From Tritrichomonas musculus (lineage: Eukaryota; Parabasalia; Tritrichomonadida; Tritrichomonadidae), in NCBI GenBank assembly GCA_039105265.1, contig JAPFFF010000004.1, positions 5,642,001 to 5,706,000 on the forward strand: a DNA stretch of 64,000 bases, given 5' to 3'. Below, piece after piece: positions 20,561 to 30,952 of this stretch. The stretch's first letter is position 1. Every line of letters begins with the position of its first letter. The notes under the pieces are model-generated. The model was not told where the DNA came from. It saw only the letters and a list, made by a program, of their open reading frames with translations, and made no database searches. A program made the position numbers and the translations under genes.

Positions 20561-21280
20561 TGATCAATTTCCATGCATTAGCTTTTATTCTTTTTTTTAG
20601 TTTTTATAATCATAAAAGATATGGAAGTTCTCTTTTTTTGCTTATATTTAACAAACTTTAAGCTATTTGACTTATAACGAGTCGTCATCTTAAACGATAC
20701 AATGTTATTTAAGCTTTTTACTCTATATCAAATAGAGAGCTTGCAATTGTTTATAGTATCATTATTATTAAACAAGTTAAACATTTTTATTTTTATATGT
20801 TAACATAAATTATAAACGATCATTATTTTGAATAAATTATCTTACATTCAAAAAGTTTGAATGAAAAAGACCAACGATTATTTTGTAAAAAACATGAATA
20901 AAAATAAATAAAATACGATTTTTAAACATTGAATATACTTTCGTTATTATCTGAGATAAAAAAAAATATGAAAACCTATTCAATATTTTAAATAGATACA
21001 AAAGTTTGAATTAATGTGGAATAAAAATTATTGAAAATTTTTTAATTATGAGAATCTTTTATTTTATGATTATTGAGAAAAATAATGAATTATATAATTT
21101 TTATAATCATAAACTATTTGTAATATTTAATTTTAAAATTTAAAATATTTAATACCTAATACTTAATTAATTTTATCATGAGATTTTCTTGTTTGTTAAA
21201 ATTTTTTAATATCAAACAAGATAATTTTTTTTACTTTTTCAAATATCCACTTTTTTTATCTTTTTCTGTTTTATTAATCA
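20561..21280. other. AT-rich intergenic spacer
   Basis: A 720-bp non-coding stretch. It holds many short A/T inverted motifs, such as TTCAAAAAGTTTGAA near 20848-20862, but nothing recognisable as a gene or element end. Confidence 0.5.
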
Positions 21281-24200
21281 ATGTCTACCATCGACATTGA
21301 GACTATTAATGGGCTTAACGCGCAAGCCCAACGTTTATATGCTGCACTTTATAACGTTAATACTATTTTAAATCGTTCAAGCGAAATTGGGAGTACTGAG
21401 AATCTCGAAAATTATTCTGCTTTATATAAAGCTTTGAAACATAATGTTGCTCAAGATAACAAAAACTTTCCAACAATTTCAAAGGACAAATTGAAATCTT
21501 TAGGTCAATTTCTTAGGTATCCGATTCACGTTTTACATCACGTAGCTGTATTCCAAGCCTCAGCTATAAAAACTTTAATTGAAGTGACAAAAACAACAAG
21601 AACGTTTGATCTTTCATGGAATTATGTTTTTGTGAAACCAATAATGAATCTACTTTCCAATTATATTAAAGTTACAATATTTGCAAACAGCATCAATGGA
21701 ATCCATAAAGTTCATACATTGTATGAATACGCTTATCAGAAAGTAGCTCAACGTGAAATTCCGATTATTAAAGCATGCGCAAATTATTCTGAAAATGGCC
21801 CAGCACAATTAGCATCAGTTCTGAAGTCAGTTGTTGGTGAACTTAGAAATTTAGTTGATTCAATTTATCCTATGTTCAAGTCATTATCTACATCAATTAT
21901 GAGATTACTTGGATCAGCTTCAGGAACGAATTGGAGCACCATATCAATTTCTAGTAATCCGAAGGTATTATATGAAGCAGAGCAGCAACGTGCCACATTT
22001 TTCCGATATGGATATTTAGTGATGATGGACATGTCCAATATTATTGAATGGTTTTTAAGTTACTCACTTCTCAATATAAAGCAAATTTCTGAAGACCAAT
22101 CTCTTCATGATCTCTTCAAGTTAATCTCTTCTCAATATCCTATATTAGAGTTACAAGGAGATTATGTTGTTTCACTTAAAGAATATTTCGAAGCACTCAA
22201 AAAGGTTCATAAACTCGGCAGTGAAAATATTGACACTTCAGGATTTGATCAAGCATTGTCAAGCCACAATATCAAAAATAGAAATATTAGAAGAAGAAGA
22301 CTTACACTCTGCATCAATGAGTGTTTAAATGCAGGAAAAGGTGATTCAGGATTAATTGCTGAAAAATTCCCTATTGTTTTATCTCTTTTAGGATATGCAA
22401 ACTTCGAAATCAAATCAACATTAAGCTATTGCAATTTTAATCCTAGCCAACAAAAAGTCTATGACTCAGAATTCATCACTCTTCTTAATGCGCTCTTTCA
22501 ATTAACCACATACTCTATCAGAGTTCAAGGCGTTGTTCGCCGTTTTACTCTTTACAATCTTCGTGAATTCGATGGCCCATTCCTCGAAAGTATGATTCGA
22601 TCTTTCCAAATCCCACAAGTACAGTATGAGTTACTCCTTAAACTTATTGCTGCTAACAAATCTGTTGACATCGAAAAATACGATAAAGGAACAAAATATG
22701 ACATATCCGGTCTTTTAGGCGCTATTAATAAACTTATGACAAAGTTCAATGAATATAGTAGTGATCATGGCATTCTTCACTTATCACCACTTTTCAATTT
22801 AATCAGCCTTAATTATTTCCATGTCAAATCCGCTATTTCTCCCTCTCAATGCATTCTTGAATCAGCTCCACTTCAAAAATACTGGGCATACACCAAAAAT
22901 TCATTTTCTGCAATGTTAGATCAATATGAACATCATAATGCTTATTGCCTTCCTTGCCTTCTTGGAATTGCTCATTACTTTTCACTTGATATTGATTCAG
23001 TTTGCGAATCACAGTTCACAAAAATGAATATGGATCGTTTTGTTGGAACCACCATCTCATCCATTATTAATATCATTATTAAATGGGAAAGCAACTATTT
23101 CCGCTACTTAAATGAGTTAATTGATCAAGAAAATTTCAGCATTCAATCAGATCTCAAAAATTCTGGAAAATCAAAGTCTTCTGACCGTAAGAGGCTACCA
23201 ACAGCCAAACCAAAAACAAAATCAGATACAGTTTCTCCTAAAAATGCAGCCGCAGAAAAAAATGAAAAGAACTCACAAAGTCTTATTGAAATACCATACG
23301 GAATAGAATCAACACTTGAAAAACGACATCATATCAAGAACATTTCAAAAACAATCAACTTGATCATGAAAACATTGAATTTGATTCATGAGATAGGAAC
23401 CATTACTGTTCATGGAACTAAACATAACTTACAAGATCAAGTTATTAACGGCTTGAAGAATTTCTTCCCAACTATTTTCGAGAAATTAAAAGGCACTACA
23501 CCAGATCTTATGGAACGATATGTCGAAAATTCTAAGACAATCATGAACATCACATTTGCTAGTGCAAGCCTCAATCCACAGCTTTACATTAAAGAATGTA
23601 TTGGTAAGCTTTTCGAAGCAGATGTCAAGATTTCAGATAAGCTTGTTTCTCCAGGAAGTGGACAAATTGGAATCATCGTTAAACAATATCAATCATTTTT
23701 CCAAAAGTATTTGACCGAACAAATAACAAGCACTGTTTATTCACCTGTTCATAAAGCCTTCATTCCATTAAGCAATGCATCTGCATTTTTAGACAAACCA
23801 TTTTCACCTCAATTTTCTGCATCATTAACTGCATCTACAGGCCCATCATCAAGTAAAAATCGAAGTCAACCAGTTGCTGATACTTCATCATCTGCAATAA
23901 CACCAGTTACACTTACTTACTTAAAATATCTTTACAAATTAATTGGCATAAAAGGAATTGTTTTAATTGATATTATTGCAGCAGATACAGTTAAAGATAT
24001 TCTTGACAAACTTGCCGCTAAATGCCAACCTTTACTTCCAACCACAGAAAATACAATTCCTATTTTAGAACTTCAAAATGTTGAGGAAGTTATGCAATTA
24101 TATTGCCATGCAGCAAGTGTTCTTAAGTTTAGACAACTCATTCGTGAAGCAATTGGATACGACTCATCTTCAATTACAGCCAAACTAGATCCTCAATACA

Positions 24201-24697
24201 AGTTCATGGCAAAAGGAATAACTCCACAATATGATGATGTACTACAAACCAGAATTTCTTCATCTAAATTTATTCCCGTATTCAAAAATCAATTTTTCTC
24301 ATTGCTTTTAGCTGGCATTATGAATTCTAATTACTGGGACCGCTCAAAATATATAGTTCAATTCAACGCGTTTAGTGATAACAGCCATTTATTGACCCTA
24401 GTATCTGATGTTTGCATTGGTGCTACTCTCCTTACTGACAAAGAATACGACTATCATAGCAAAATAATGGGATTAATCAGACATTGCTATGCAGGCATAA
24501 TAGCTAGCACATCAAGCGAGTTTAAATCTGAAAATAAGAAAAAGACTTCTGCTAGTGATCAGCTTGAATTGTTCATCATTATTGATCAATTCGTTCAGAA
24601 CTCTTGCTATGCTGATTATTCTATGCTTGAACCAGTTGTTCCATACCAATACATTAGATCAATTTATACAATATTACTTAGAGCAATTAATCAATAA
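21281..24697 (+). CDS. Nap1/NCKAP1 (HEM) subunit of the WAVE complex
   Basis: A 1138-aa all-helical protein whose length matches NCKAP1/HEM proteins (about 1100-1130). The N-terminal third shows the family order: a helix pair before KLKSLGQFLRYP, FDLSWNYVFVKPIMNLLSNY followed by VTIFANSINGIHKVHTLYEY (the counterpart of the Nap1 segment ending in MYNYAHE), then a block around ELRNLVDSIYPMFKSLS. In the SCAR/WAVE complex, Nap1 dimerises with Sra1 and keeps the Arp2/3 activator SCAR inactive until Rac binds, controlling pseudopod formation. This fits the amoeboid change of trichomonads on host cells. A Ser/Lys/Pro-rich insertion (about 615-665) is lineage-specific. Assignment is by remembered family pattern; a profile search would settle it. 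Confidence 0.8.
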   Translation: MSTIDIETINGLNAQAQRLYAALYNVNTILNRSSEIGSTENLENYSALYKALKHNVAQDNKNFPTISKDKLKSLGQFLRYPIHVLHHVAVFQASAIKTLIEVTKTTRTFDLSWNYVFVKPIMNLLSNYIKVTIFANSINGIHKVHTLYEYAYQKVAQREIPIIKACANYSENGPAQLASVLKSVVGELRNLVDSIYPMFKSLSTSIMRLLGSASGTNWSTISISSNPKVLYEAEQQRATFFRYGYLVMMDMSNIIEWFLSYSLLNIKQISEDQSLHDLFKLISSQYPILELQGDYVVSLKEYFEALKKVHKLGSENIDTSGFDQALSSHNIKNRNIRRRRLTLCINECLNAGKGDSGLIAEKFPIVLSLLGYANFEIKSTLSYCNFNPSQQKVYDSEFITLLNALFQLTTYSIRVQGVVRRFTLYNLREFDGPFLESMIRSFQIPQVQYELLLKLIAANKSVDIEKYDKGTKYDISGLLGAINKLMTKFNEYSSDHGILHLSPLFNLISLNYFHVKSAISPSQCILESAPLQKYWAYTKNSFSAMLDQYEHHNAYCLPCLLGIAHYFSLDIDSVCESQFTKMNMDRFVGTTISSIINIIIKWESNYFRYLNELIDQENFSIQSDLKNSGKSKSSDRKRLPTAKPKTKSDTVSPKNAAAEKNEKNSQSLIEIPYGIESTLEKRHHIKNISKTINLIMKTLNLIHEIGTITVHGTKHNLQDQVINGLKNFFPTIFEKLKGTTPDLMERYVENSKTIMNITFASASLNPQLYIKECIGKLFEADVKISDKLVSPGSGQIGIIVKQYQSFFQKYLTEQITSTVYSPVHKAFIPLSNASAFLDKPFSPQFSASLTASTGPSSSKNRSQPVADTSSSAITPVTLTYLKYLYKLIGIKGIVLIDIIAADTVKDILDKLAAKCQPLLPTTENTIPILELQNVEEVMQLYCHAASVLKFRQLIREAIGYDSSSITAKLDPQYKFMAKGITPQYDDVLQTRISSSKFIPVFKNQFFSLLLAGIMNSNYWDRSKYIVQFNAFSDNSHLLTLVSDVCIGATLLTDKEYDYHSKIMGLIRHCYAGIIASTSSEFKSENKKKTSASDQLELFIIIDQFVQNSCYADYSMLEPVVPYQYIRSIYTILLRAINQ

Positions 24698-24948
24698 AAT
24701 AAGTATAAATATGATACTCTATATTCTTTTCATCTATATTATGTTTATTTTAAAATTTTTATATTTCATATATTATTGAATCATTTCACATAAACTATAG
24801 AGTGCTATTTAAATCAAGTAAGAAGAAGAAGATTGATAGATATTTTTATTGATCTTTTCCTCAAATTTTGTATTTCTTTAATCAATTTTATTCAAATTAA
24901 AATTTTAATTGAAATTAAATGCTTTTAACGTACAGAAATGACGTTTAA

Positions 24949-25482
24949 ATGAAATCATTTTTTTTCAAAATGAATTCAAGAAATCATGTTAGAAAAAGCC
25001 TTTGCCCAACTTTCAAACCAAGAAATGATTTATATTCTCGTGATAAAGGTAATCAATTGTCTGAGTTAAGCGATGCATCTGATGCTGAATGGGAAAATTT
25101 ACAATCTAAGTTGCATCAGCCAAACATTAATGTACAAGATGACTATGCATTTGAAGATCAATATGATCCATTTGACCCATTAAATAATATAGAAAACCTC
25201 CCTGTTTGTGCAAATATGGAACTTCAAATAGAAGCAAAACAAAAAGAAATCGACCGTGTTCAACAAATTGCTCTAGATTTACAAGATAGATTCGTTTGGG
25301 ATTTAAGTTTGGCAATTAAAAAAGAATTGTTTAGGAAAAATATGAAAGATCACCATAAAAGAGAAGTAATTGCTAACTGCGGAATATCAGAAATTGTTGG
25401 AAGAAATCAAAATGATCCAAAGAGTCCAGAAGAATGGAAAGAGTGGATTACTTCTCAGTTTCCATGCACTGAAAGAATTTAA
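24949..25482 (+). CDS. Unknown 177-aa protein
   Basis: No family is recognised. The N-terminus is basic (NSRNHVRKSLCPTFKPRND), the middle acidic (LSDASDAEWENL, YAFEDQYDPFDPL), followed by a helical segment (about 90-135) and an SPEEWKEWITSQFPC tail. Balanced composition and good length for an AT-rich region suggest a real gene. A second in-frame ATG at 24970 is an alternative start. No signal peptide or membrane segment. It lies 251 bp after the Nap1 gene on the same strand. Confidence 0.65.
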   Translation: MKSFFFKMNSRNHVRKSLCPTFKPRNDLYSRDKGNQLSELSDASDAEWENLQSKLHQPNINVQDDYAFEDQYDPFDPLNNIENLPVCANMELQIEAKQKEIDRVQQIALDLQDRFVWDLSLAIKKELFRKNMKDHHKREVIANCGISEIVGRNQNDPKSPEEWKEWITSQFPCTERI

Positions 25483-25886
25483 TTTTTTTTTTTTTCTTTT
25501 TTTTTTTATGAAACGTCAATTATTATGGTTAAAAGATTATTTTTTTTAATTTCAATAATAATTTTTATATAAAGAAATTAGTGATAAACAACATTATTGT
25601 ATTAAAGTATTTTCTTTTTTTTAATTATTCCTGCTTAAGGTGCAATAATAAGCTTTTAGTATATACATATATATGCAGCAATAATGATAATACAGAGAAG
25701 AAGCCAATTATTTATAATGATAGAATGAAAACATTCAACTCAAAAAGTTCTAAATATTTTGAAAGCACCACTTGAATTTTAACCAAATATATTCTCAAAA
25801 ATATAAAAGAGTACAGATGACCAATATCACTTAAACTAATAATCAAATAAATTTTATTCAAAAATAATATATATATATTGCAATTT
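25483..25886. other. AT-rich spacer between convergent genes
   Basis: The 404-bp gap between the 3' ends of two convergent genes opens with long T-runs (25483-25508) and contains a TATATATA tract near 25869. Short frames on both strands are low-complexity and unsupported. Confidence 0.5.
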
Positions 25887-28874
25887 TTATATTTGTGGAA
25901 AGCCTTGACATTGAGAAATTGATGGGAATAATGATTGAGACGAAGACCAACCAACAATTGCATTTTGAATCTGCTCTTCAGAGCATCCCAAGACACTCAT
26001 AATGGGAGCAATCATTGATGATCTAGTTCTATTATCTTGGTGGAAGAACTGAATCAAAGAAGTCCTTACATATCCCAATCTAAAGTCACCTTCACCTTCA
26101 GGAGCGCCAGGTATTTGGAAATGGAAAGGAGAAGAAAGTAACAACTTTTTCTGAGAGTTGGAAATAAGTGAACTTCCTCTTTCTTTTTGATACAAATTTT
26201 TATATTCAATATTAACGGCTTCATCAACTTGATTTTGTAGGTCTTTAATTCTTTGATCTGAACTTTTAATCTTCTTTTTCATATCATTATTCTCTTTTGT
26301 TAATTTTGCCAATTTGGCCTTTAATTGTGAAATCTCATTATCAATCAAATCATTTTCTGTTCTTATTTGGCCGTTTGATTCATTTACGTTTTTCGTACTC
26401 AATTCTTCAATTTTTTGATTTAATTCATCAATCTTCTTTTTTAATGACTCAATCTCATCTTTATCATCATCAGCTGATATGTTCATCGACGCCAGTTCGT
26501 TTGCTTCGGTCAAAACTTGAATCTGTTCTTCTTGCTCTTTAATTTTCGCATTTAAACGCTCAATTTCGTTCTTATCGTTGTCTGACTTCGAATCTAGAAG
26601 GATTTGGTTCTGATTACGGAGAAGATTTATCTCTTCATTATTCGAATCGATTTGAATTTGAAGAGCTTCGTTTTCTTGCTTTAATGACGAAATTTCGCTT
26701 GAATTATCGTTTCTTAAATTCTTCATTTCTTTCGTTAACGACTCATTCTTTTTCTGTAGTTCAGCGAGCTCCAGAAGTGAATCTTCATAATTCTTCTTCT
26801 GTACGCTTAATTCTTCTTTTAACGAATCTACTAATTGAGAGGATGACTTCACTTCTTCTTGCTGTTGAATAAATTGCTGATTTTGATTGCTGAATGAATC
26901 GATTTCATCTTTCTGTTGTTGGACCAGCTGTTGAATTTCATCTTTTTGCTGAGCAAGTTTCTGATTTTCTTCTTTTAATGACTCATTTTCAGACTCCACT
27001 TTTTGAATGTCTATTTGGTTCTGTTGATCTTTTTCTTTAAGAGAAGAAATTTCAAGCCTTAATTGGTCGATCTCAACTAGATTTTGGGTCATTTTCTCTC
27101 TCAATGATTTATTTTCATTTCTGATCTGTTCATTCAAATTTTTCTGATTTTGAAGATCGTTGCTCAAACCGTCAATTTGCTCTGAATTTGAAGTTTTTGA
27201 ATTTTGATCGTTTTCTTTCAATTGATCTATCTCAAGCTTCAAATTACTGTTCTGCTGATTCAGGTCCATAATTTTATTCTGTAAGTCTTGCTGAGTTAGA
27301 TTGAATTGCTCATTAAGTTCAACTTTTTCTTTTGTTATTTGGTCAATTATTGATTGATAGTTTTTCAATTGATCATTTAAGTTATTGATTGTTAATTTAT
27401 CTTGATCATCTCTGCCGTTTGATTCCAGCAACTGTTCATTAAGTTTTTGAACTTTTTCAGAAAGATCTGAATTTTCTATCTGAAGTTTTTCTATTTGATC
27501 ATTTAATTCAATTATTTGAGACTCATTTTGGTCATTCGAAATTGCTTGTTGAAGGTTTTCGTTTTCTTCTTTCAGCTTCTCAATTTGATCCAATAAATCT
27601 TCTTGATCTTCATCTCTGTTTTGAGAATTTTTAAGTTGCGAGATTTCTTTTGTTTTTTCGATTAATTGATTTTGTAATATTTCAATTTGTTGGTTTAGTC
27701 TTTCTTTTTCACTGTCATTTGAAATGCCAGCATTTGATGATTTACTTTTAATATCGCTATTTTCTTCTTTAAGATGACGAATTTCGATTGTTAAACGACG
27801 ATTATCTTCTGTCAATTCATCAATTTTTGACTGAAGTTCATTTGATGACTGATCATCTGCACTAGTTCCGCTATTTAAATCATTACCTGATGATTTCGAT
27901 GCTAATTTTTTCTTAATATCTTCAATTTCTATATCATGATCTTCCTTTATTTTTGCAATTTGGCCTTTATAGTCATTAATTTGGCTTGTCAAATCTTTAA
28001 TTTGTTTTTGAAGATCATTCCTTTCTTCTGTGATTTCATCGTTCATCATATCAAGTTGCTCAGTAAGTTCATCGTTTTCTTTCTTGAGTTGCGCTATTTG
28101 TTTCTTGAATTTTGCTTCATTTGCACTATTTGTTTGCATTCCTCCTAATTGGAATTCTAGATCTTCTTTTTCTTCGGTTAGTTCTTCAACTTGCTGCTCA
28201 AGATCTTCAATTTTTTGAAGCAATTCTGAATTTTGATCCGAATTTGACGAAGGATTTGATCCAGATACTGTTTCTGACGCTTTTAATTTTTCTTTTAATT
28301 CATTCATTTCGTTATTTAAATTGTTGATTGTTACCGAATCAGTAGCGGATTTGTTTTTACAATCAACTATAGTTTGCTTCATATCACGCATTTTTTTCAT
28401 TAATGTTTCTTTTTGCTTTTCTAGTATTTTTATTTTATCTCGATCTGCTTCATTTGATACAGAATGAGTTTGATTTTTTAAAGAATCATTTTCATTTTGA
28501 AGCATGTTGACCTTTTCTGTTAATTGAATAATCTGATTTTTTAATTGCTCTTCTACTTGATTATTAGAATTACCATCAGATAAATTGCTATTTCCGGACT
28601 TCATTTGTGAAATTATCTCTCGCGATTCATTTAATTCAGATTCATATTTGGATATTAATTCGTTAGCATCATCAAGCTTTTTTTGAATATTTTTGTTTTT
28701 AGCAGATTCTTCTTTAAGTTTATTTAAATACTCATCGATTTCACTGAATTGGGCATTTGATACTTCTTCTAAATCTTTTATTTTCAGATCTTTTTCATCG
28801 ATTTCTTGCGTTAGAATAGCAATTTTTTCTTCTAAATCACTGATTTTTTCGTTCGGATCGGCATAATCCGACAT
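25887..28874 (-). CDS. Golgin-like coiled-coil protein with GRIP-type end
   Basis: A 995-aa protein, of which residues 1-900 are one almost unbroken coiled coil (heptads rich in Glu/Gln/Asn/Leu). After a break (SLISNSQKKLLLSSPFHFQ) the last 75 residues are globular: a LGYVRTSLIQFFHQDN segment followed by MIAPIMSVLGCSEEQI. The pattern Y-[VL]-[RK]-x-x-[LI]-x-x-F, then R-x-x-[ML]-[IL]-x-P-[IV]-[LM], then a four-residue turn and S-x-E-[EQ] is that of GRIP domains, including the tyrosine needed for Arl1 binding. Golgins with this layout tether vesicles at the trans-Golgi. The coiled coil is certain; the GRIP call is a recognised pattern. A plain viral A-type-inclusion-like coiled coil is the fallback annotation. 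Confidence 0.7.
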   Translation of the reverse strand: MSDYADPNEKISDLEEKIAILTQEIDEKDLKIKDLEEVSNAQFSEIDEYLNKLKEESAKNKNIQKKLDDANELISKYESELNESREIISQMKSGNSNLSDGNSNNQVEEQLKNQIIQLTEKVNMLQNENDSLKNQTHSVSNEADRDKIKILEKQKETLMKKMRDMKQTIVDCKNKSATDSVTINNLNNEMNELKEKLKASETVSGSNPSSNSDQNSELLQKIEDLEQQVEELTEEKEDLEFQLGGMQTNSANEAKFKKQIAQLKKENDELTEQLDMMNDEITEERNDLQKQIKDLTSQINDYKGQIAKIKEDHDIEIEDIKKKLASKSSGNDLNSGTSADDQSSNELQSKIDELTEDNRRLTIEIRHLKEENSDIKSKSSNAGISNDSEKERLNQQIEILQNQLIEKTKEISQLKNSQNRDEDQEDLLDQIEKLKEENENLQQAISNDQNESQIIELNDQIEKLQIENSDLSEKVQKLNEQLLESNGRDDQDKLTINNLNDQLKNYQSIIDQITKEKVELNEQFNLTQQDLQNKIMDLNQQNSNLKLEIDQLKENDQNSKTSNSEQIDGLSNDLQNQKNLNEQIRNENKSLREKMTQNLVEIDQLRLEISSLKEKDQQNQIDIQKVESENESLKEENQKLAQQKDEIQQLVQQQKDEIDSFSNQNQQFIQQQEEVKSSSQLVDSLKEELSVQKKNYEDSLLELAELQKKNESLTKEMKNLRNDNSSEISSLKQENEALQIQIDSNNEEINLLRNQNQILLDSKSDNDKNEIERLNAKIKEQEEQIQVLTEANELASMNISADDDKDEIESLKKKIDELNQKIEELSTKNVNESNGQIRTENDLIDNEISQLKAKLAKLTKENNDMKKKIKSSDQRIKDLQNQVDEAVNIEYKNLYQKERGSSLISNSQKKLLLSSPFHFQIPGAPEGEGDFRLGYVRTSLIQFFHQDNRTRSSMIAPIMSVLGCSEEQIQNAIVGWSSSQSLFPSISQCQGFPQI

Positions 28875-29108
28875 TGAGATATTAGATTTAAATATTTATT
28901 TATTTTTTTTTTTTTTTTTGAAAAAGTTTTAGAACCTAGTTATTTTTTCACAAATATATATATTCATATATATATTTAAATATCTTATCATATAACCTGT
29001 TAATTTAAATTCAATTTAAATATTTATATATTATATAAAATATTATGTGTGTTTTTACTGATAAAAATTATAAATACAGATTTTCCAATAATTTGAAAAA
29101 GTGTCCAA

Positions 29109-30028
29109 ATTCTGACAGAGGTGAGACTGCGAAATTTTAAATGAACTTTTTTAGGAATAATAATCAACAAAATTAAAAATAAATTAAAAATATAGTATTA
29201 TGGTGTTGTTACCTTTTCATATCATATACTTTTTTTCAGATTTAATCAAAAAAAATTGAAATTGTATTGATATTTCAAAATGTCATAATTCCTATATTCG
29301 TCATTATTTTTTCTTTTCAACCATTAAATTGCATTTGTATATAGATGATCTCTATTTTTTAATAAGAAAGCTATTCAATGAATGCGTTTTTGGTCAAAAT
29401 TCAAAAAAATATTTTTCAATTTAAAGAGAAATTTTCTTCTATATTAAAGATCAAAGGGATAACTATAGTTCATCTCTTAACTTATCTGGTGCTGGCAAAC
29501 ATATCAAAATATTTTTAAAAAATTTTTTACAATTTTAGCTAGGATTGAGGTTTAATATTGAATATAATTCTATATACGTTAATGATGTAAACTTCACAAA
29601 TATCTAAATAATTTCATTTGTTTTTATTTTGGTATCAACCTCACAATAAGTATTTATTTTAATATTTATCAATAATTTACCAAAAAAATCATGCTTATAA
29701 TATGATGATAGTTAGTTAAATCATAAAAAATCATTATTTGATTTATAATTCTTAGTCGAAGATTTTAATATTATATTCACATCTATATATTAAATATTGA
29801 TAATTAAATTATTTATTATTTTGAGTAAATAGAATTTTTTTATTAAGATAAAATTGAAATTATAATAAGATAGAAGCTATTCAATTTTAAAAATAGATTT
29901 ATAGCTAAAAATCTGAAAAAAGTATTAGTGAAATTATCATAAATAGCATTTAATTCTGGAATAAAATAATATGTATTAATATTATTAAAAAATACCAAAA
30001 ATTTTCGCAGCCTCACCTCTATTCTGAC
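29109..30028. mobile_element. hAT-like non-autonomous element with 8-bp TSD
   Basis: The octamer ATTCTGAC occurs at 29109-29116 and again at 30021-30028. Just inside are inverted ends: AGAGGTGAGACTGCGAAA from 29117 and, read on the minus strand from 30020, AGAGGTGAGGCTGCGAAA; matching continues to about 22 bp with one mismatch and one indel. Thus a 904-bp body (29117-30020) is bounded by TIRs and an 8-bp target duplication, the hallmark of the hAT superfamily, whose TIRs often begin with C/T-AGRGG. The body is very AT-rich without a transposase frame, so it is non-autonomous. The right end sits 59 bp before the ATG of the LisH/FOP gene and therefore likely in its promoter region. Confidence 0.85.
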
Positions 30029-30086
30029 TTTATGCATTTCAATTTATAAATAAACGTACTTTGAAATTGTAAACAATTATTAGTAA

Positions 30087-30683
30087 ATGAGTAAACAAGA
30101 AAAAAAGCAACTTGATTTCGAAGTTGTAAGAACCTTAACTCAAAATGGAATTCTCAACTATCTTCAATCTGGCATGATTGCAGATATTGCAGACGCTGTT
30201 CAACAATCAGAATTTGAATCTATGAAACCTTACAAAGCATTTCGAACAGATATAGATAGTAAATTAGCTGAAGAAATAGTTTTCGAATACCTGACACGTC
30301 ACAATATGACAAATACCATCCAATGCATAGTTTCAGAATCAAGCCGTGAACTTACTCCCAAACTAAATCCATCTGGAAATGTTGAAAACAAACTCAATGT
30401 TAGTGGAAAGGATAATTACTTGCATCAAATTTTGATTGATTATAACCAAAATGTAGAAAACATTTTTAATCAATATCATACCAACTTAATTAATAAAATT
30501 AATGAGCGCCTTAGCAAAGCAGGTGTTGAAACAACTGTTGAAGCAGGTATCGAATCAGGTGTCGAAGCAAGTACCGAAACACCAAGTAGTAGTAAACGGC
30601 GAAGCAAAGGCCACCACCGACGTCATCATCATTCTGCCAAAGAAGAATCTAACCAAATCGATGATGATGGTGATTTCGATTAA
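30087..30683 (+). CDS. LisH/FOP-like centrosomal or basal-body protein
   Basis: A 198-aa protein. Residues about 58-86 (KLAEEIVFEYLTRHNMTNTI then SES) fit the LisH/FOP dimerisation motif, with conserved Y-L and T-x-x-x-x-x-x-E-S spacing. An N-terminal helix (FEVVRTLTQNGILNYLQ) precedes it as in FGFR1OP/FOP and related centriolar proteins. The C-terminal third has short Val-Glu-Ala/Ser/Thr repeats (about 145-167), a basic His/Arg cluster and an acidic end. FOP proteins localise to centrioles and basal bodies, which suits a flagellate that also encodes IFT46 nearby. The promoter region includes the hAT-like insertion. LisH alone is not function-specific. Confidence 0.65.
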   Translation: MSKQEKKQLDFEVVRTLTQNGILNYLQSGMIADIADAVQQSEFESMKPYKAFRTDIDSKLAEEIVFEYLTRHNMTNTIQCIVSESSRELTPKLNPSGNVENKLNVSGKDNYLHQILIDYNQNVENIFNQYHTNLINKINERLSKAGVETTVEAGIESGVEASTETPSSSKRRSKGHHRRHHHSAKEESNQIDDDGDFD

Positions 30684-30952
30684 AGTTTTTTTTATGTGAA
30701 ACTAAAAAAAAAAATAAAAACTGTTTTAATAATATTGGCTACTTTTTTTTTTTTATTTTGTAGATATTAAAAAACTATTTGATAAAAAAAAAAAAAATTA
30801 GCTGCATCAACATGTATTTAACCAATCTTTTTTTCAACTATTCATATTTGTAATTGATGAAACATCAATGAAAATAAATTCAATAAGAGCACTTTTTTTA
30901 AATTTTTCCTCACAATTTGAATTATGGTACGTTAAGTATTTTATGATATAAA

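Noticed and set aside
29843..30037. 64-codon minus-strand frame at the hAT-like right end
   Set aside because: Spans the TIR and target duplication, AT-rich composition; not a transposase.
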